From the NCBI GenBank assembly GCA_964638875.1, contig CAZXBL010000011.1, positions 1 to 23,843 on the forward strand: a stretch of 23,843 nt of DNA. The letters run 5' to 3'. The position numbers and the translations under genes are program-made. Origin of the DNA: JALRHH01 sp964638875. GTDB lineage: Bacteria; Patescibacteriota; Saccharimonadia; Saccharimonadales; JALRHH01. Under the pieces are notes generated by a model. It did not search any database. It had not been told where the DNA came from and saw only the letters and a list, made by a program, of their open reading frames with translations. Below are positions 14,426 to 21,612 of this stretch, piece after piece (the first letter of the stretch is position 1; the number at the start of each line of letters is the position of its first letter).

Positions 14426-14797
14426 TTACTTCATACTATTTATACAAAGCCAGTTACCAGCAGGATCACGGAACCATGCTGCGTCACCATGCTCGGGATC
14501 TCGCATAACACCTTTTTCATCCGTCATGGGCAGTTGTTCTACCGCAATTCCCTGTTGAGTAAGATCTTCTAATGCTGAGTCTACATCGGGTACTTCAATG
14601 CCTAAGACGGTAGAGTCCCACGCATGATGATCTTGTTTTTCGTAAATGTTAATCTTAGTACCGTTGCCTGCTGTGAGCATCATCATCCCCATCCCTTCAT
14701 GCATAATCCCAAAGCCTAATTTATCGACGTAAAACTGCTTAGCTGTTTCTATGCTATCCACGCTAAAATTAGCGTGGATTGGATTTGATCCTATCAT
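14426..14797 (-). CDS. VOC-superfamily protein (glyoxalase/bleomycin-resistance-like)
   Basis: A 123-residue protein with two beta-alpha-beta-beta-beta halves. The first begins NPIHANFSVDSIETAKQFYV and continues DKLGFGIMHEG. The second runs from LGIEVPDVDSALEDLTQQGI to WFRDPAGNWLCIN. Members bind a divalent metal and act as lyases, dioxygenases or drug-binding proteins. His8 and the acidic residue near the C-terminus could be metal ligands. It is closest in style to the small VOC proteins annotated as glyoxalase family, with unknown substrate. The ATG at 14797 is supported by the SD AGGGGG five to six bases upstream. It follows element B and lies upstream of the NAD(P)-binding protein gene. 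Confidence 0.87.
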   Translation of the reverse strand: MIGSNPIHANFSVDSIETAKQFYVDKLGFGIMHEGMGMMMLTAGNGTKINIYEKQDHHAWDSTVLGIEVPDVDSALEDLTQQGIAVEQLPMTDEKGVMRDPEHGDAAWFRDPAGNWLCINSMK

Positions 14798-14880
14798 GGC
14801 TTCCCCCTATTCCTAACGTTTATTAGAATATCTATGACATTTGCTGGGCAGTTTGTCTGTATAAATATATACATTTTATA

Positions 14881-15010
14881 TGGTACACCCGGCAAGATAG
14901 TTACTCCTGCAGGCTTTCTCGGAATGAATTCCTGCGAGAGCCTTTGAAGATCGAACTGTGCGACTACGATCTTTTGCAAAAGCAAAATCTCTGTCGCAAG
15001 TTCGAAGCTG
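14881..15010 (-). repeat. tRNA-linked structured element, copy B
   Basis: On the minus strand after tRNA-Arg(UCG) and its terminator. First comes an antisense copy of that tRNA's T-arm (15006 down to 14993, TTCGAACTTGCGAC). An AT-rich inner hairpin TTTTGC/GCAAAA follows, then the sense T-arm GTCGCACAGTTCG (14964-14952) with one extra C. A 53-base core (14951-14899) is followed by ATCTTGCCGGGTGTACCA (14898-14881), an exact copy of the tRNA 3' end including CCA. The layout is identical to copies A and C, while the core has diverged with compensating changes. Frames through here are not convincing genes. Confidence 0.8.
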
Positions 15011-15021
15011 CAGTATAAACC

Positions 15022-15059
15022 AAAGCAAAAAGACCAGCTTACACTGGTCTTTTTGTTTT
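15022..15059 (-). terminator. Terminator of tRNA-Arg(UCG)
   Basis: A 16-bp stem (15022-15037 with 15044-15059) with six-base loop. On the minus strand the core AAAAAGACCAG/CTGGTCTTTTT ends in T-rich sequence. The stem starts at the CCA end of the tRNA. Confidence 0.88.
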
Positions 15060-15135
15060 GGTACACCCGGCAAGATTCGAACTTGCGACACCTGGTTCCG
15101 AAGACCAGTGCTCTAATCCGCTGAGCTACGGGTGC
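15059..15135 (-). tRNA. tRNA-Arg(UCG)
   Basis: Acceptor GCACCCG/CGGGTGT with a terminal G-T pair. Anticodon stem CTGGT/ACCAG with loop CTTCGGA (anticodon TCG), T-arm GCAAG-TTCGAAT-CTTGC, discriminator A and encoded CCA. All stems pair. A 3' fragment of this gene recurs in element B 160 bases downstream. Confidence 0.95.
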
Positions 15136-15295
15136 ATATAGATTTGAAAGAACCTTTACAGATTACCATATCTGTTAAGAAGGTGGTAGTGTTGGCTAAT
15201 TAATCGGTTTACGTGGGCACTTCTGTGGTTTATCTAACTGTGATCATATCTCATTCTCGGTACTATATTCAGTGCAAACTAACAAAGGAGGACAT

Positions 15296-15454
15296 ATGGC
15301 CCTATCAGACCGAGGTTTTGCATCAATGAGCAAGTCACGTCAGAAAGAAATCGCTAGCATGGGGGGCAAAGCCACTGCAGGCAAAAACCTGACCCGGGAG
15401 GCGCGAGCCAAAGGTGGACGCGTCAGCCGACGCGGTTCAGCTAACCGATCCTAA
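15296..15454 (+). CDS. Small KGG-repeat stress protein (YciG/GsiB-like)
   Basis: A 52-residue basic protein. RGFASMSKSRQKEIASMGGKA is the KGG (stress-induced) motif: RGFASM, then a run of polar residues ending in GGKA. A second half-motif follows around EARAKGGRVSRRGS. Proteins of this family are hydrophilic, mostly disordered and induced by general stress; molecular function is not known. The ATG at 15296 is set by the strong SD AGGAGG (15286-15291), five bases upstream, one of the best in the window. A hairpin with T-run ends the gene. A possible -10 TACTAT lies near 15261. Codon use is unremarkable. Confidence 0.85.
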   Translation: MALSDRGFASMSKSRQKEIASMGGKATAGKNLTREARAKGGRVSRRGSANRS

Positions 15455-15479
15455 GCGGTCTGTACCCGTTAATATTACT

Positions 15480-15515
15480 GAGAGTCGTGCGAAAGTGCGA
15501 CTCTCTTTCTGTTAT
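15480..15515 (+). terminator. Terminator of the KGG gene
   Basis: Stem GAGAGTCG/CGACTCTC (15480-15487 with 15498-15505), extended by TGC/GTG around a GAAA tetraloop, followed by TTTCTGTTATTT. It also faces the convergent membrane-protein gene that stops at 15512. Confidence 0.85.
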
Positions 15516-16276
15516 TTGCGTTTTTTGGTACTGAGGCTGAGATGTTTAGCGGTATCATCAATGAGGAAAAGACTTACATCATCCTGAGTTTTCCCTGCCC
15601 TCTGGAATGGTGTGCTGATCACCTGTATTAATCTCAACATATATACCAGAATGAACGAAATCACCGCTGTTATTATAATCCCGCCGGTTACAGGCTCAAT
15701 TTCGGTCAGGAGAATAAAACTTATGGTGATTGGAATAATGGACATCGCAAGTATTGAAGCCGACGGAATAAAGGTAATTCTTTGGATGTACGTTACTCGG
15801 AATAAGATCTTTAACAGTTGCGCTTGCTGTTGCTTTAACTTAACTATGTAGTTTGGCGGCACACCTGCTTTCTCCATCTCAACAAAAGTTTTGTTTAGAT
15901 TATGGATATCAAAACGTGCCGTATGCTTTTTATTACGGATACCGTCTGCAAATGAGCCTGCAACTTTTGACAAGGTTTCTCTGAACTTGCTTAGATTGAA
16001 TTTTGGGTACGTGGCGTGTGCTGATTCTGCATCTTCATACATATTCTCAAGAATTGACGAAAACTCTGACGGTACTCGCTCGCTCTCTTTGTAATCCGCA
16101 ATAGTAGTAGAAAGCAGAAAACCGAGTACGAAGAAAGTTCCCGTAACAACACCAGTATGTAGTGAGCCAAGAGTGAGAATCTCGTTACCTGTATTATGTA
16201 AGACAATTTTGACGATAACCACGATGATGGTTACAAGAAAACTAACAGTAAATATTCTAAAGCGATTTATATTCAA
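15512..16276 (-). CDS. Four-span membrane protein (bestrophin/DUF4239-like)
   Basis: A 254-residue membrane protein. Two spans lie at about 8-28 and 41-60, ending in GFLLSTTIADYKESERVP. A long cytosolic helical region follows (about 65-165), with two further spans at about 170-192 and 198-215. The tail is basic (STKKRK). The pair of spans, the acidic ExERVPSE turn, the helical middle and the second pair resemble DUF4239/bestrophin-like channel families. The similarity is in pattern only. It may be an ion channel or a mechanosensor; no catalytic motif is visible. It stands alone, convergent with the KGG gene. Confidence 0.6.
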   Translation of the reverse strand: MNINRFRIFTVSFLVTIIVVIVKIVLHNTGNEILTLGSLHTGVVTGTFFVLGFLLSTTIADYKESERVPSEFSSILENMYEDAESAHATYPKFNLSKFRETLSKVAGSFADGIRNKKHTARFDIHNLNKTFVEMEKAGVPPNYIVKLKQQQAQLLKILFRVTYIQRITFIPSASILAMSIIPITISFILLTEIEPVTGGIIITAVISFILVYMLRLIQVISTPFQRAGKTQDDVSLFLIDDTAKHLSLSTKKRK

Positions 16277-16332
16277 AAATATTCCTTTCGGGTAAATAGT
16301 TCAATCAAAAAGGATAGGCTCAAGCAATGATC

Positions 16333-16364
16333 AGAATAATACTTAACATGTTAAGTATTATTCT
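16333..16364. repeat. Perfect 32-bp palindrome at the end of the HTH gene
   Basis: AGAATAATACTTAACA is followed by its exact reverse complement. The HTH gene's stop codon (16351-16353) lies inside it. A TTTTT run follows only on the plus strand. It may be a terminator read from the plus side, or a DNA-binding site. Confidence 0.85.
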
Positions 16365-16932
16365 TTTTGCTGTCTTTCTTTTCTTTAGACTGCTTAGGAG
16401 CAGGTAAGGCTTGCTGAACCGGCTGTTCAACACCAGCTATGGTGCGCTGCAATAGTTCGACGAGACTTTTAGCATGTTCTCTGCTCATACCGAGCCGTGA
16501 TACAGCCATGGGCTGGTTGCCGGGACCATTTGTCTGCATAAAGTTCACTACTACACCATGCTGATTCGCTACTACATGTGCCATATCAGTGTAGGCTATG
16601 CGAGCGTCCACCGGCATAACAATAACAGAATTTTTTATGTCACCTGATTCATCGATACTCATTGCGGTTGCTTCATCGATTTTTTCGTAGCCCGCTATTT
16701 CCCATAACTTGGTCGCCTCATCTTCTTTCAATGCAAAGTGGCTAATAAGCAACAGTAGGATATCCTCGCTGGGGCGGTTCACGCCTTGCTCAATCTCCGT
16801 GAGGGCATCAAGCTCGATCTCAACTGCACCAGATACCTCTGCCAAACTTTCGCGAAGTTTTTCGCGCATGCCCCGCAGTCGTGCCCCTAGTGTTTTGTAC
16901 GGAAATTCCCTATTTGTCTCTGCCATGTACAT
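16351..16932 (-). CDS. HTH (XRE-type) protein with DUF3467-like C-terminal domain
   Basis: A 193-residue putative regulator. An XRE-like helix-turn-helix spans about residues 14-70 (LGARLRGMREKLRESLAEVS through EIEQGVNRPSEDILLLLISHF). The second domain (about 101-166) contains DARIAYTDMAHVVANQHGVV, then NFMQTNGPGNQPMAVSRLGM and EHAKSLVELL. This resembles DUF3467, a small domain of unknown function. The tail is Lys-rich and disordered (KQSKEKKDSKKNNT). Met1 or Met3 (16926) could be the start. It is divergent from murB, with a 58-base gap, so it may regulate murB or itself; that is a guess from position. The stop lies within a 32-bp palindrome. Confidence 0.8.
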   Translation of the reverse strand: MYMAETNREFPYKTLGARLRGMREKLRESLAEVSGAVEIELDALTEIEQGVNRPSEDILLLLISHFALKEDEATKLWEIAGYEKIDEATAMSIDESGDIKNSVIVMPVDARIAYTDMAHVVANQHGVVVNFMQTNGPGNQPMAVSRLGMSREHAKSLVELLQRTIAGVEQPVQQALPAPKQSKEKKDSKKNNT

Positions 16933-16975
16933 CCATGGTACACCCGATATGCCTATAGGGCAACATGGTCACGTG

Positions 16976-16981
16976 TACTAT
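16976..16981 (+). promoter_or_regulatory. -10 element giving a near-leaderless murB transcript
   Basis: TACTAT ends nine bases before the ATG at 16991. No SD is present in between. Confidence 0.4.
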
Positions 16982-16990
16982 TATGTAGTC

Positions 16991-18016
16991 ATGTTTATTC
17001 TAGAAAATGTTCCATTAGCCACTTATTCCACCATGCGTCTTGGTGGCAAAGCGGCCTTCTTGACTGATGTAACTACTAGACAAGATATTACCGAAGCAGT
17101 TGCTTGGGCGACAGAACGTGGTTTACCTATCATTATTATTGGCGACGGTAGCAATGTTATTTGGGATGATGACGGCTACCCAGGACTCGTACTTGTTAAC
17201 AAACTGAGTGGTATTGAAACAAGTGGTGAATACGACACTGGCACCTACCTGACAGCGGCAAGTGGCGAAAATTGGGACAAGTTTGTAGCAAAAACAGTTG
17301 AGATGGGATTGACTGGCATTGAATTCTTGTCTCTAATCCCTGGAACTGTGGGCGCAACCCCCGTACAGAATGTTGGCGCGTATGGCGCCGAGGTCTCCAA
17401 CATTATCACCACGATCGAGTCCTACGACATGACTGAACAAAAGTTTGTGACGTTACCTGGCAGTGAATGTGATTTTGGTTATCGTACCAGTCGTTTCAAA
17501 ACAACAGACCATGGCCGTTTTCTAATTACGGCCGTTACCTTTTTCTTACAGCAGGGAAACCCTCAGCCGCCTTTTTATACTGCACTACAGCATTATTTGA
17601 CCGAAAACAATATTACAGATATCACACCGAGGACAGTTCGTGAGGCAGTTATTGCCATCCGTTCCAGCAAGTTACCCGACCCTGCTATTGTTGCTAACAA
17701 TGGGTCGTTCTTTGCCAACCCTATTGTCGAATCAGCAGACTTCACCCAAATCCTTGCAGACCACCCTGACATCCCACACTGGACCACGGACGATGGCAAG
17801 GTTAAGATCGCTGCTGCTTGGTTAGTGGAGCAGGCAGGCTTCAAAGACTACCACGACGCAGAAACGGGTATGGCTACCTGGCCAAAACAGTCCTTGGTAC
17901 TCGTTAACGAATCTGCCACAGCCACATCGCAACTTAAAGCTTTTAAGAAAAAAATTGTCGACGCCGTAAAGGGGAAATTCGATATTACGCTGATTCAAGA
18001 ACCAGAGCTGATCTAG
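16991..18016 (+). CDS. murB: UDP-N-acetylenolpyruvoylglucosamine reductase (type I)
   Basis: A 341-residue FAD enzyme that reduces the MurA product to UDP-MurNAc with NADPH. FAD-binding motifs are GDGSNVIWDD and the IPGTVGATPVQNVGAYG loop. The catalytic Ser is in NNGSFFANP and the C-terminal Glu is in LIQEPE. The Tyr loop and overall length fit the E. coli-type enzyme rather than the shorter type II. The reading frame is open far upstream through the divergent HTH gene, but the ATG at 16991 (MFILENVPLATYSTMRLGG) gives the standard family start. The stop overlaps the convergent glyA stop by four bases (CTAG). Its substrate comes from MurA, encoded at 19494 on the same strand. Confidence 0.95.
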   Translation: MFILENVPLATYSTMRLGGKAAFLTDVTTRQDITEAVAWATERGLPIIIIGDGSNVIWDDDGYPGLVLVNKLSGIETSGEYDTGTYLTAASGENWDKFVAKTVEMGLTGIEFLSLIPGTVGATPVQNVGAYGAEVSNIITTIESYDMTEQKFVTLPGSECDFGYRTSRFKTTDHGRFLITAVTFFLQQGNPQPPFYTALQHYLTENNITDITPRTVREAVIAIRSSKLPDPAIVANNGSFFANPIVESADFTQILADHPDIPHWTTDDGKVKIAAAWLVEQAGFKDYHDAETGMATWPKQSLVLVNESATATSQLKAFKKKIVDAVKGKFDITLIQEPELI

Positions 18017-19293
18017 CTGTCGCTAGGAAGTGGGAACTGAACAGCAAAAGTTTCGACTTCTTTACTTAACTTGTTAAGTATTTCCTCGTTCTCGTGATTG
18101 TCGATTGCTTGTTTCATCCACTCGGCAATTTGAACCATGTGTTCTTCTTTTAAGCCCCGGGTAGTGATTGCCGGTGTCCCGAGACGAATACCGCTTGGTC
18201 GGAATGGTGGCAGTGGATCGTCCGCCACCGCATTCTTGTTAAGTGTTAGTCCAATCTTATCGAGTGCTGTCTCTGCGACATTACCATCGATACCAAAACT
18301 TTTGTACACGTCAGCGAGAATCAGGTGGTTGCTGGTACCACCGGTAACGAGTTGGAAACCACGCCCGGTCAATGCATCAGCTAACGCCGCAGCATTTAAA
18401 ACAATCTGTTTAGCGTACTGCTTGAATTCGGGTTTCAGTGCTTCACCGAATGCGACTGCCTTGGCAGCGATCACGTGCATGTGCGGTCCACCTTGCATAC
18501 CTGGGAAGACTGCTCTGTCAATGAGAGTTGGGATGTTTTCTAATGTCTTTTCAGGTGCCTTTAATGGGTTTCCAACTGTCCCCTTACTGAGTATCAAACC
18601 ACCGCGTGGGCCACGCAGTGTCTTGTGTGTCGTCGTGGTTATAACGTGGAATCCGTAATCAAATGGGTTCTTAGCAACCCCACCTACAATCAATCCAGCA
18701 ATGTGCGCCATGTCTGCCATCAGCAGACATCCTTCGACTGCTTTGCCGATTTCGGCAAATTTTTCGTAGTCAAGTTCGCGGGGGTAGGCACTGAAACCAG
18801 CAAGAATAATCTTTGGTTTGTATTTGAGGGCAAGTTCACGAAGCTCATCGTAGTCAATCTCGCCAGTTGCGGGATTTTTCATTTTGTAACGGATAAAGTT
18901 ATAAAGTTTTGCGCTGCGGGTTACGGGCGCACCGTGTGTCAGGTGGCCACCGTGACCAAGATCCATTGCCAGTACAGTATCCCCAGGTTCCAGCCAAGCG
19001 CTGTAGACGGCCTCGTTTGCTGGTGCGCCGGAGTGGGGCTGGACGTTAGCATGATCAGCATTGAAGAGCTGTTTTGCACGGTCAATCGCCAATAACTCGA
19101 CTTGGTCAGTAAATTCTTGACCACCGTAGTAGCGTTTACCTGGGTAACCCTCAGAATATTTATTGGTAAAAACGCTTCCAAGTGATGTTAATACATCACT
19201 ACTAACGTAGTTTTCAGACGGGATTAGCTCCAGCCCTTTGCGCTGGCGCTCTTCCTCCCCTTTAATCATGTCCCAAATAGCTGTATCGTTCAT
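18013..19293 (-). CDS. glyA: Serine hydroxymethyltransferase
   Basis: A PLP enzyme converting serine and THF to glycine and methylene-THF, which FolD then oxidises. The 426-residue length is normal. Motifs present are ELIPSENYVS near residue 22, NKYSEGYPGKRYYGG, VQPHSGAPANEAVY, MADMAHIAGLIVGG and the PLP-lysine segment TTTTHKTLRGPRGG (Lys224). The Tyr/Arg/His residues of the active site all look intact. AAGGG about seven bases before the ATG is a moderate SD. The 200-base gap to the divergent HTH-murA gene must hold both promoters. The 3' end overlaps murB by four bases. Confidence 0.97.
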   Translation of the reverse strand: MNDTAIWDMIKGEEERQRKGLELIPSENYVSSDVLTSLGSVFTNKYSEGYPGKRYYGGQEFTDQVELLAIDRAKQLFNADHANVQPHSGAPANEAVYSAWLEPGDTVLAMDLGHGGHLTHGAPVTRSAKLYNFIRYKMKNPATGEIDYDELRELALKYKPKIILAGFSAYPRELDYEKFAEIGKAVEGCLLMADMAHIAGLIVGGVAKNPFDYGFHVITTTTHKTLRGPRGGLILSKGTVGNPLKAPEKTLENIPTLIDRAVFPGMQGGPHMHVIAAKAVAFGEALKPEFKQYAKQIVLNAAALADALTGRGFQLVTGGTSNHLILADVYKSFGIDGNVAETALDKIGLTLNKNAVADDPLPPFRPSGIRLGTPAITTRGLKEEHMVQIAEWMKQAIDNHENEEILNKLSKEVETFAVQFPLPSDS

Positions 19294-19454
19294 AAGATAT
19301 CCCTTGTTTATACGTTTGACTGGTATAGGAATGCAGCTAGATCATGCAAGTATTTTACACCAGTGATCTTGATACTAATGATGTAGTTTTAGCTATTATC
19401 ATTGCATGATGGCTCATCGGGCGTACAATATTGAGTAAGCATTAGAAAAACCTC

Positions 19455-19484
19455 TTGATTATATTATACCTTATCTGATATACT
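19455..19484 (+). promoter_or_regulatory. Promoter of HTH-murA with near-leaderless start
   Basis: TTGATT (19455-19460), an 18-base spacer and TATACT (19479-19484). The -10 ends nine bases before the ATG at 19494, leaving a leader of only a few bases and no room for an SD. Confidence 0.55.
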
Positions 19485-19493
19485 CTGTAGACT

Positions 19494-21014
19494 ATGTCTA
19501 GCACGAATGAAAAAATTGGTCACTTAATTTATCAAGTAAGGCAAGAACGCGGCTTAACACAAGCGGCATTTGCCCGTAAACTTGGCACCAGCCAGTCGGC
19601 TGTTAACCGTATCGAACATGGCAAGCAAAACCTCAGCTTAGAGACACTCGGTCGTATCAGCGATGTATTGAAAAAGCCGCTGATCAGCCTCGGCACCAGT
19701 GCGGTTAATCTGCGTATCGAGGGTGGCCGCGAATTAAGCGGAAGCATCCAAACGAATGTTTCTAAAAATGCAGCTGTTTGTTTACTGTTCGCAGCCCTGC
19801 TCAACAAAGGCACGACTCGCTTCAAGCATATGCCTCGTATTGAGGAAGTTTATCGAATCATCGAAGTACTTATTAGTATTGGCGTTAGCGTGAAGTGGAT
19901 GCCTGGCAACGACCTCGAGATCAAGCCACCCGCAGAACTAGACCTAGCCAAGATGGATAAGGTTGCTGCCCGCAAAACGCGCAGTGTCATCATGATGCTT
20001 GGTCCCTTAATGCATATATATAAAGAATTTAAGATCCCTTATGCTGGCGGCTGCAAACTAGGAACCCGTACTGTTCAGCCTCACTTATTTGCTCTTGAAG
20101 AATTTGGTGTCGATATTATTGCCAAAACCGGTCATTATCATGTGGCTGTCAACAAAAAACAACCTACCGAACTCGTGCTATACGAATCAGGTGATACCAC
20201 CACAGAAAATGTCATTATGGCAGCTGCTAAGTTTGAGGGCGAAGTTGTCATCAAGATGGCAAGTGCTAACTACATGGTCCAAGACCTTTGTTTCTTCCTA
20301 AAAAAGCTCGGCGTTAAGATTGACGGTATTGGTACCAGTACGTTACGCATCAAGGGCATCAAAGAAATCAAGAAAAATGTTACTTACTACCCTTCTGAAG
20401 ATCCAATCGAGTCTATGACTTTTGTGGCTGCGGCAATTGCTACAAACTCAAAATTGACTGTTACGCGATCACCAATCGATTTCCTGGAGTTAGAGCTGCT
20501 AAAAATTAAAAAGATGGGTCTACAGATCGACGTATCTGAACGATACAAGGCCAACAATGGCCATACGGAACTCGCAGATATCACCATCCATAAACACAAT
20601 GGTAACTTGCGTGCTTTGGACGAGAAAATTTACGCGCGACCTTTTCCTGGCCTAAATATCGATAACCTGCCCTACTTTGTGCCTGTCGCAGCTGTGGCTA
20701 AGGGCCGCACCCTTATACATGACTGGGTGTACGAAGAACGCGCGCTGTACTATACAGAGATGCGAAAACTCGGCGTCAACGTGACTCTTGCTGATCCGCA
20801 CCGCGCATACATTGACGGACCCACGCGCTGGAGTGCTGCGGACATTGTTTGTCCTCCAGCATTACGCCCCGCGGTACTACTGTTGATCGGTATGCTTGCA
20901 GCAGACGGGGTCTCAATCTTGCGTAATGTGTACTCGATCAATCGTGGTTACGAAGATTTGGCTGAGCGATTATCTGCTGTGGGTGCCAACATCAGCGTCA
21001 TGCACGAGTTGTAA
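19494..21014 (+). CDS. murA: UDP-N-acetylglucosamine 1-carboxyvinyltransferase fused to an N-terminal HTH domain
   Basis: A 506-residue fusion. Residues about 8-62 are an XRE-type helix-turn-helix (LIYQVRQERGLTQAAFARKL then GTSQSAVNRIEHGKQNLS). Residues about 72-506 are a MurA/EPSP-synthase-like enzyme, which transfers enolpyruvate from PEP to UDP-GlcNAc, the first committed step of peptidoglycan synthesis. The Lys-Asn pair in SKNAAV (91-92), the Arg in KTRSVIMMLG and the reactive Cys in AGGCKLGTRTV (Cys187) are conserved. The enzyme should therefore be active and sensitive to fosfomycin-type chemistry. A free-standing MurA has about 420 residues, so nothing is lost by the fusion. There is one frame without any stop, so it is not an artefact. 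The HTH may bind DNA for feedback control or may be only structural. Confidence 0.95.
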   Translation: MSSTNEKIGHLIYQVRQERGLTQAAFARKLGTSQSAVNRIEHGKQNLSLETLGRISDVLKKPLISLGTSAVNLRIEGGRELSGSIQTNVSKNAAVCLLFAALLNKGTTRFKHMPRIEEVYRIIEVLISIGVSVKWMPGNDLEIKPPAELDLAKMDKVAARKTRSVIMMLGPLMHIYKEFKIPYAGGCKLGTRTVQPHLFALEEFGVDIIAKTGHYHVAVNKKQPTELVLYESGDTTTENVIMAAAKFEGEVVIKMASANYMVQDLCFFLKKLGVKIDGIGTSTLRIKGIKEIKKNVTYYPSEDPIESMTFVAAAIATNSKLTVTRSPIDFLELELLKIKKMGLQIDVSERYKANNGHTELADITIHKHNGNLRALDEKIYARPFPGLNIDNLPYFVPVAAVAKGRTLIHDWVYEERALYYTEMRKLGVNVTLADPHRAYIDGPTRWSAADIVCPPALRPAVLLLIGMLAADGVSILRNVYSINRGYEDLAERLSAVGANISVMHEL

Positions 21015-21015
21015 A

Positions 21016-21408
21016 CTACTGCTTCTTGATAGACAGAACGAGTAGCGTACCGGCAGTGTTGTATTTGCTGGTTGAGCTTGCCTCTTGCAACCTTCCTGCA
21101 ATTTCTACCCTACTTCCCGTTGGAAGACTTCCTGTTTGTGTTGGGTCATCTGAAAGTAGCGCATAGTATGTGCCTCTATCGTCTTTTATTCCTATAGCGC
21201 ATTCTAGGGTCTGGGGGCCCGAAGTATCTTTATGCGGTAGACAGACTACTTCGCCAGTTACAGTGATTGGTTCTGTCGTTAGTGGCAGGTCTTGTGCGTT
21301 CTGAGTTGGGACTGATGGAGCACTCGCTCGATCTTGCCGGAACCAGAATGCAATCGCCCCTATCAAGACAACAGATAGTATCAATACTAAGAGCAATTTC
21401 TTTTTCAT
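21016..21408 (-). CDS. Membrane-anchored small protein, probable OB-fold
   Basis: A 130-residue protein with a signal-anchor helix (about residues 2-22, MKKKLLLVLILSVVLIGAIA) and a Pro/Thr-rich linker. A beta-rich domain follows, with ITVTGEVVCLP, LECAIGIKDDRGTYYALLS and GSRVEIAGRLQEASS. The strand pattern and the V-x-G-x-V start resemble small OB-fold domains (tRNA_anti-like or DUF5666-like). It probably faces outward. The frame is open to 21534, through the tRNA-His terminator and into the tRNA, but the ATG at 21408 gives a proper signal sequence. Convergent with murA with one base between the stops. Function unknown. Confidence 0.72.
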   Translation of the reverse strand: MKKKLLLVLILSVVLIGAIAFWFRQDRASAPSVPTQNAQDLPLTTEPITVTGEVVCLPHKDTSGPQTLECAIGIKDDRGTYYALLSDDPTQTGSLPTGSRVEIAGRLQEASSTSKYNTAGTLLVLSIKKQ

Positions 21409-21454
21409 ATACTGATCATAGCAAGTTGAGATCACTTTACGAAGTTCATCGTCA

Positions 21455-21490
21455 AAATAAAAAGCCCCATTTGCATGGGACTTTTTATTT
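21455..21490 (-). terminator. Terminator of tRNA-His
   Basis: Minus strand AAATAAAAAGTCCCAT pairs with ATGGGGCTTTTTATTT around a GCAA loop. The stem starts at the CCA end, as for three of the other tRNAs here. Confidence 0.88.
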
Positions 21491-21567
21491 GGGGCGAATG
21501 ATGGGGATCGAACCCACGACCTCCGGAACCACAACCCGGCGCTCTAACCAACTGAGCTACATCCGCC
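21490..21567 (-). tRNA. tRNA-His(GUG)
   Basis: Anticodon stem CCGGG/TCCGG with loop TTGTGGT (anticodon GTG). The extra 5' G (position -1, base 21567) opposite C73 (21493) is the histidine-specific hallmark. Acceptor GCGGATG/CATTCGC, T-arm GTGGG-TTCGATC-CCCAT (one weak pair) and encoded CCA. Confidence 0.95.
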
Positions 21568-21612
21568 AAATAACCGCGTAATTATATCTGTTATTAGGGG
21601 GAAAATCAATCA

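Noticed and set aside
14757..14778. A 10-bp inverted repeat TCCACGCTAA/TTAGCGTGGA
   Set aside because: It lies inside the VOC coding sequence and encodes conserved family residues, so it is probably a coincidence of codons.
14794..15091. Two open frames of 71-90 residues between the VOC gene and tRNA-Arg(UCG)
   Set aside because: They run through element B, the terminator and the tRNA, and have no family resemblance.
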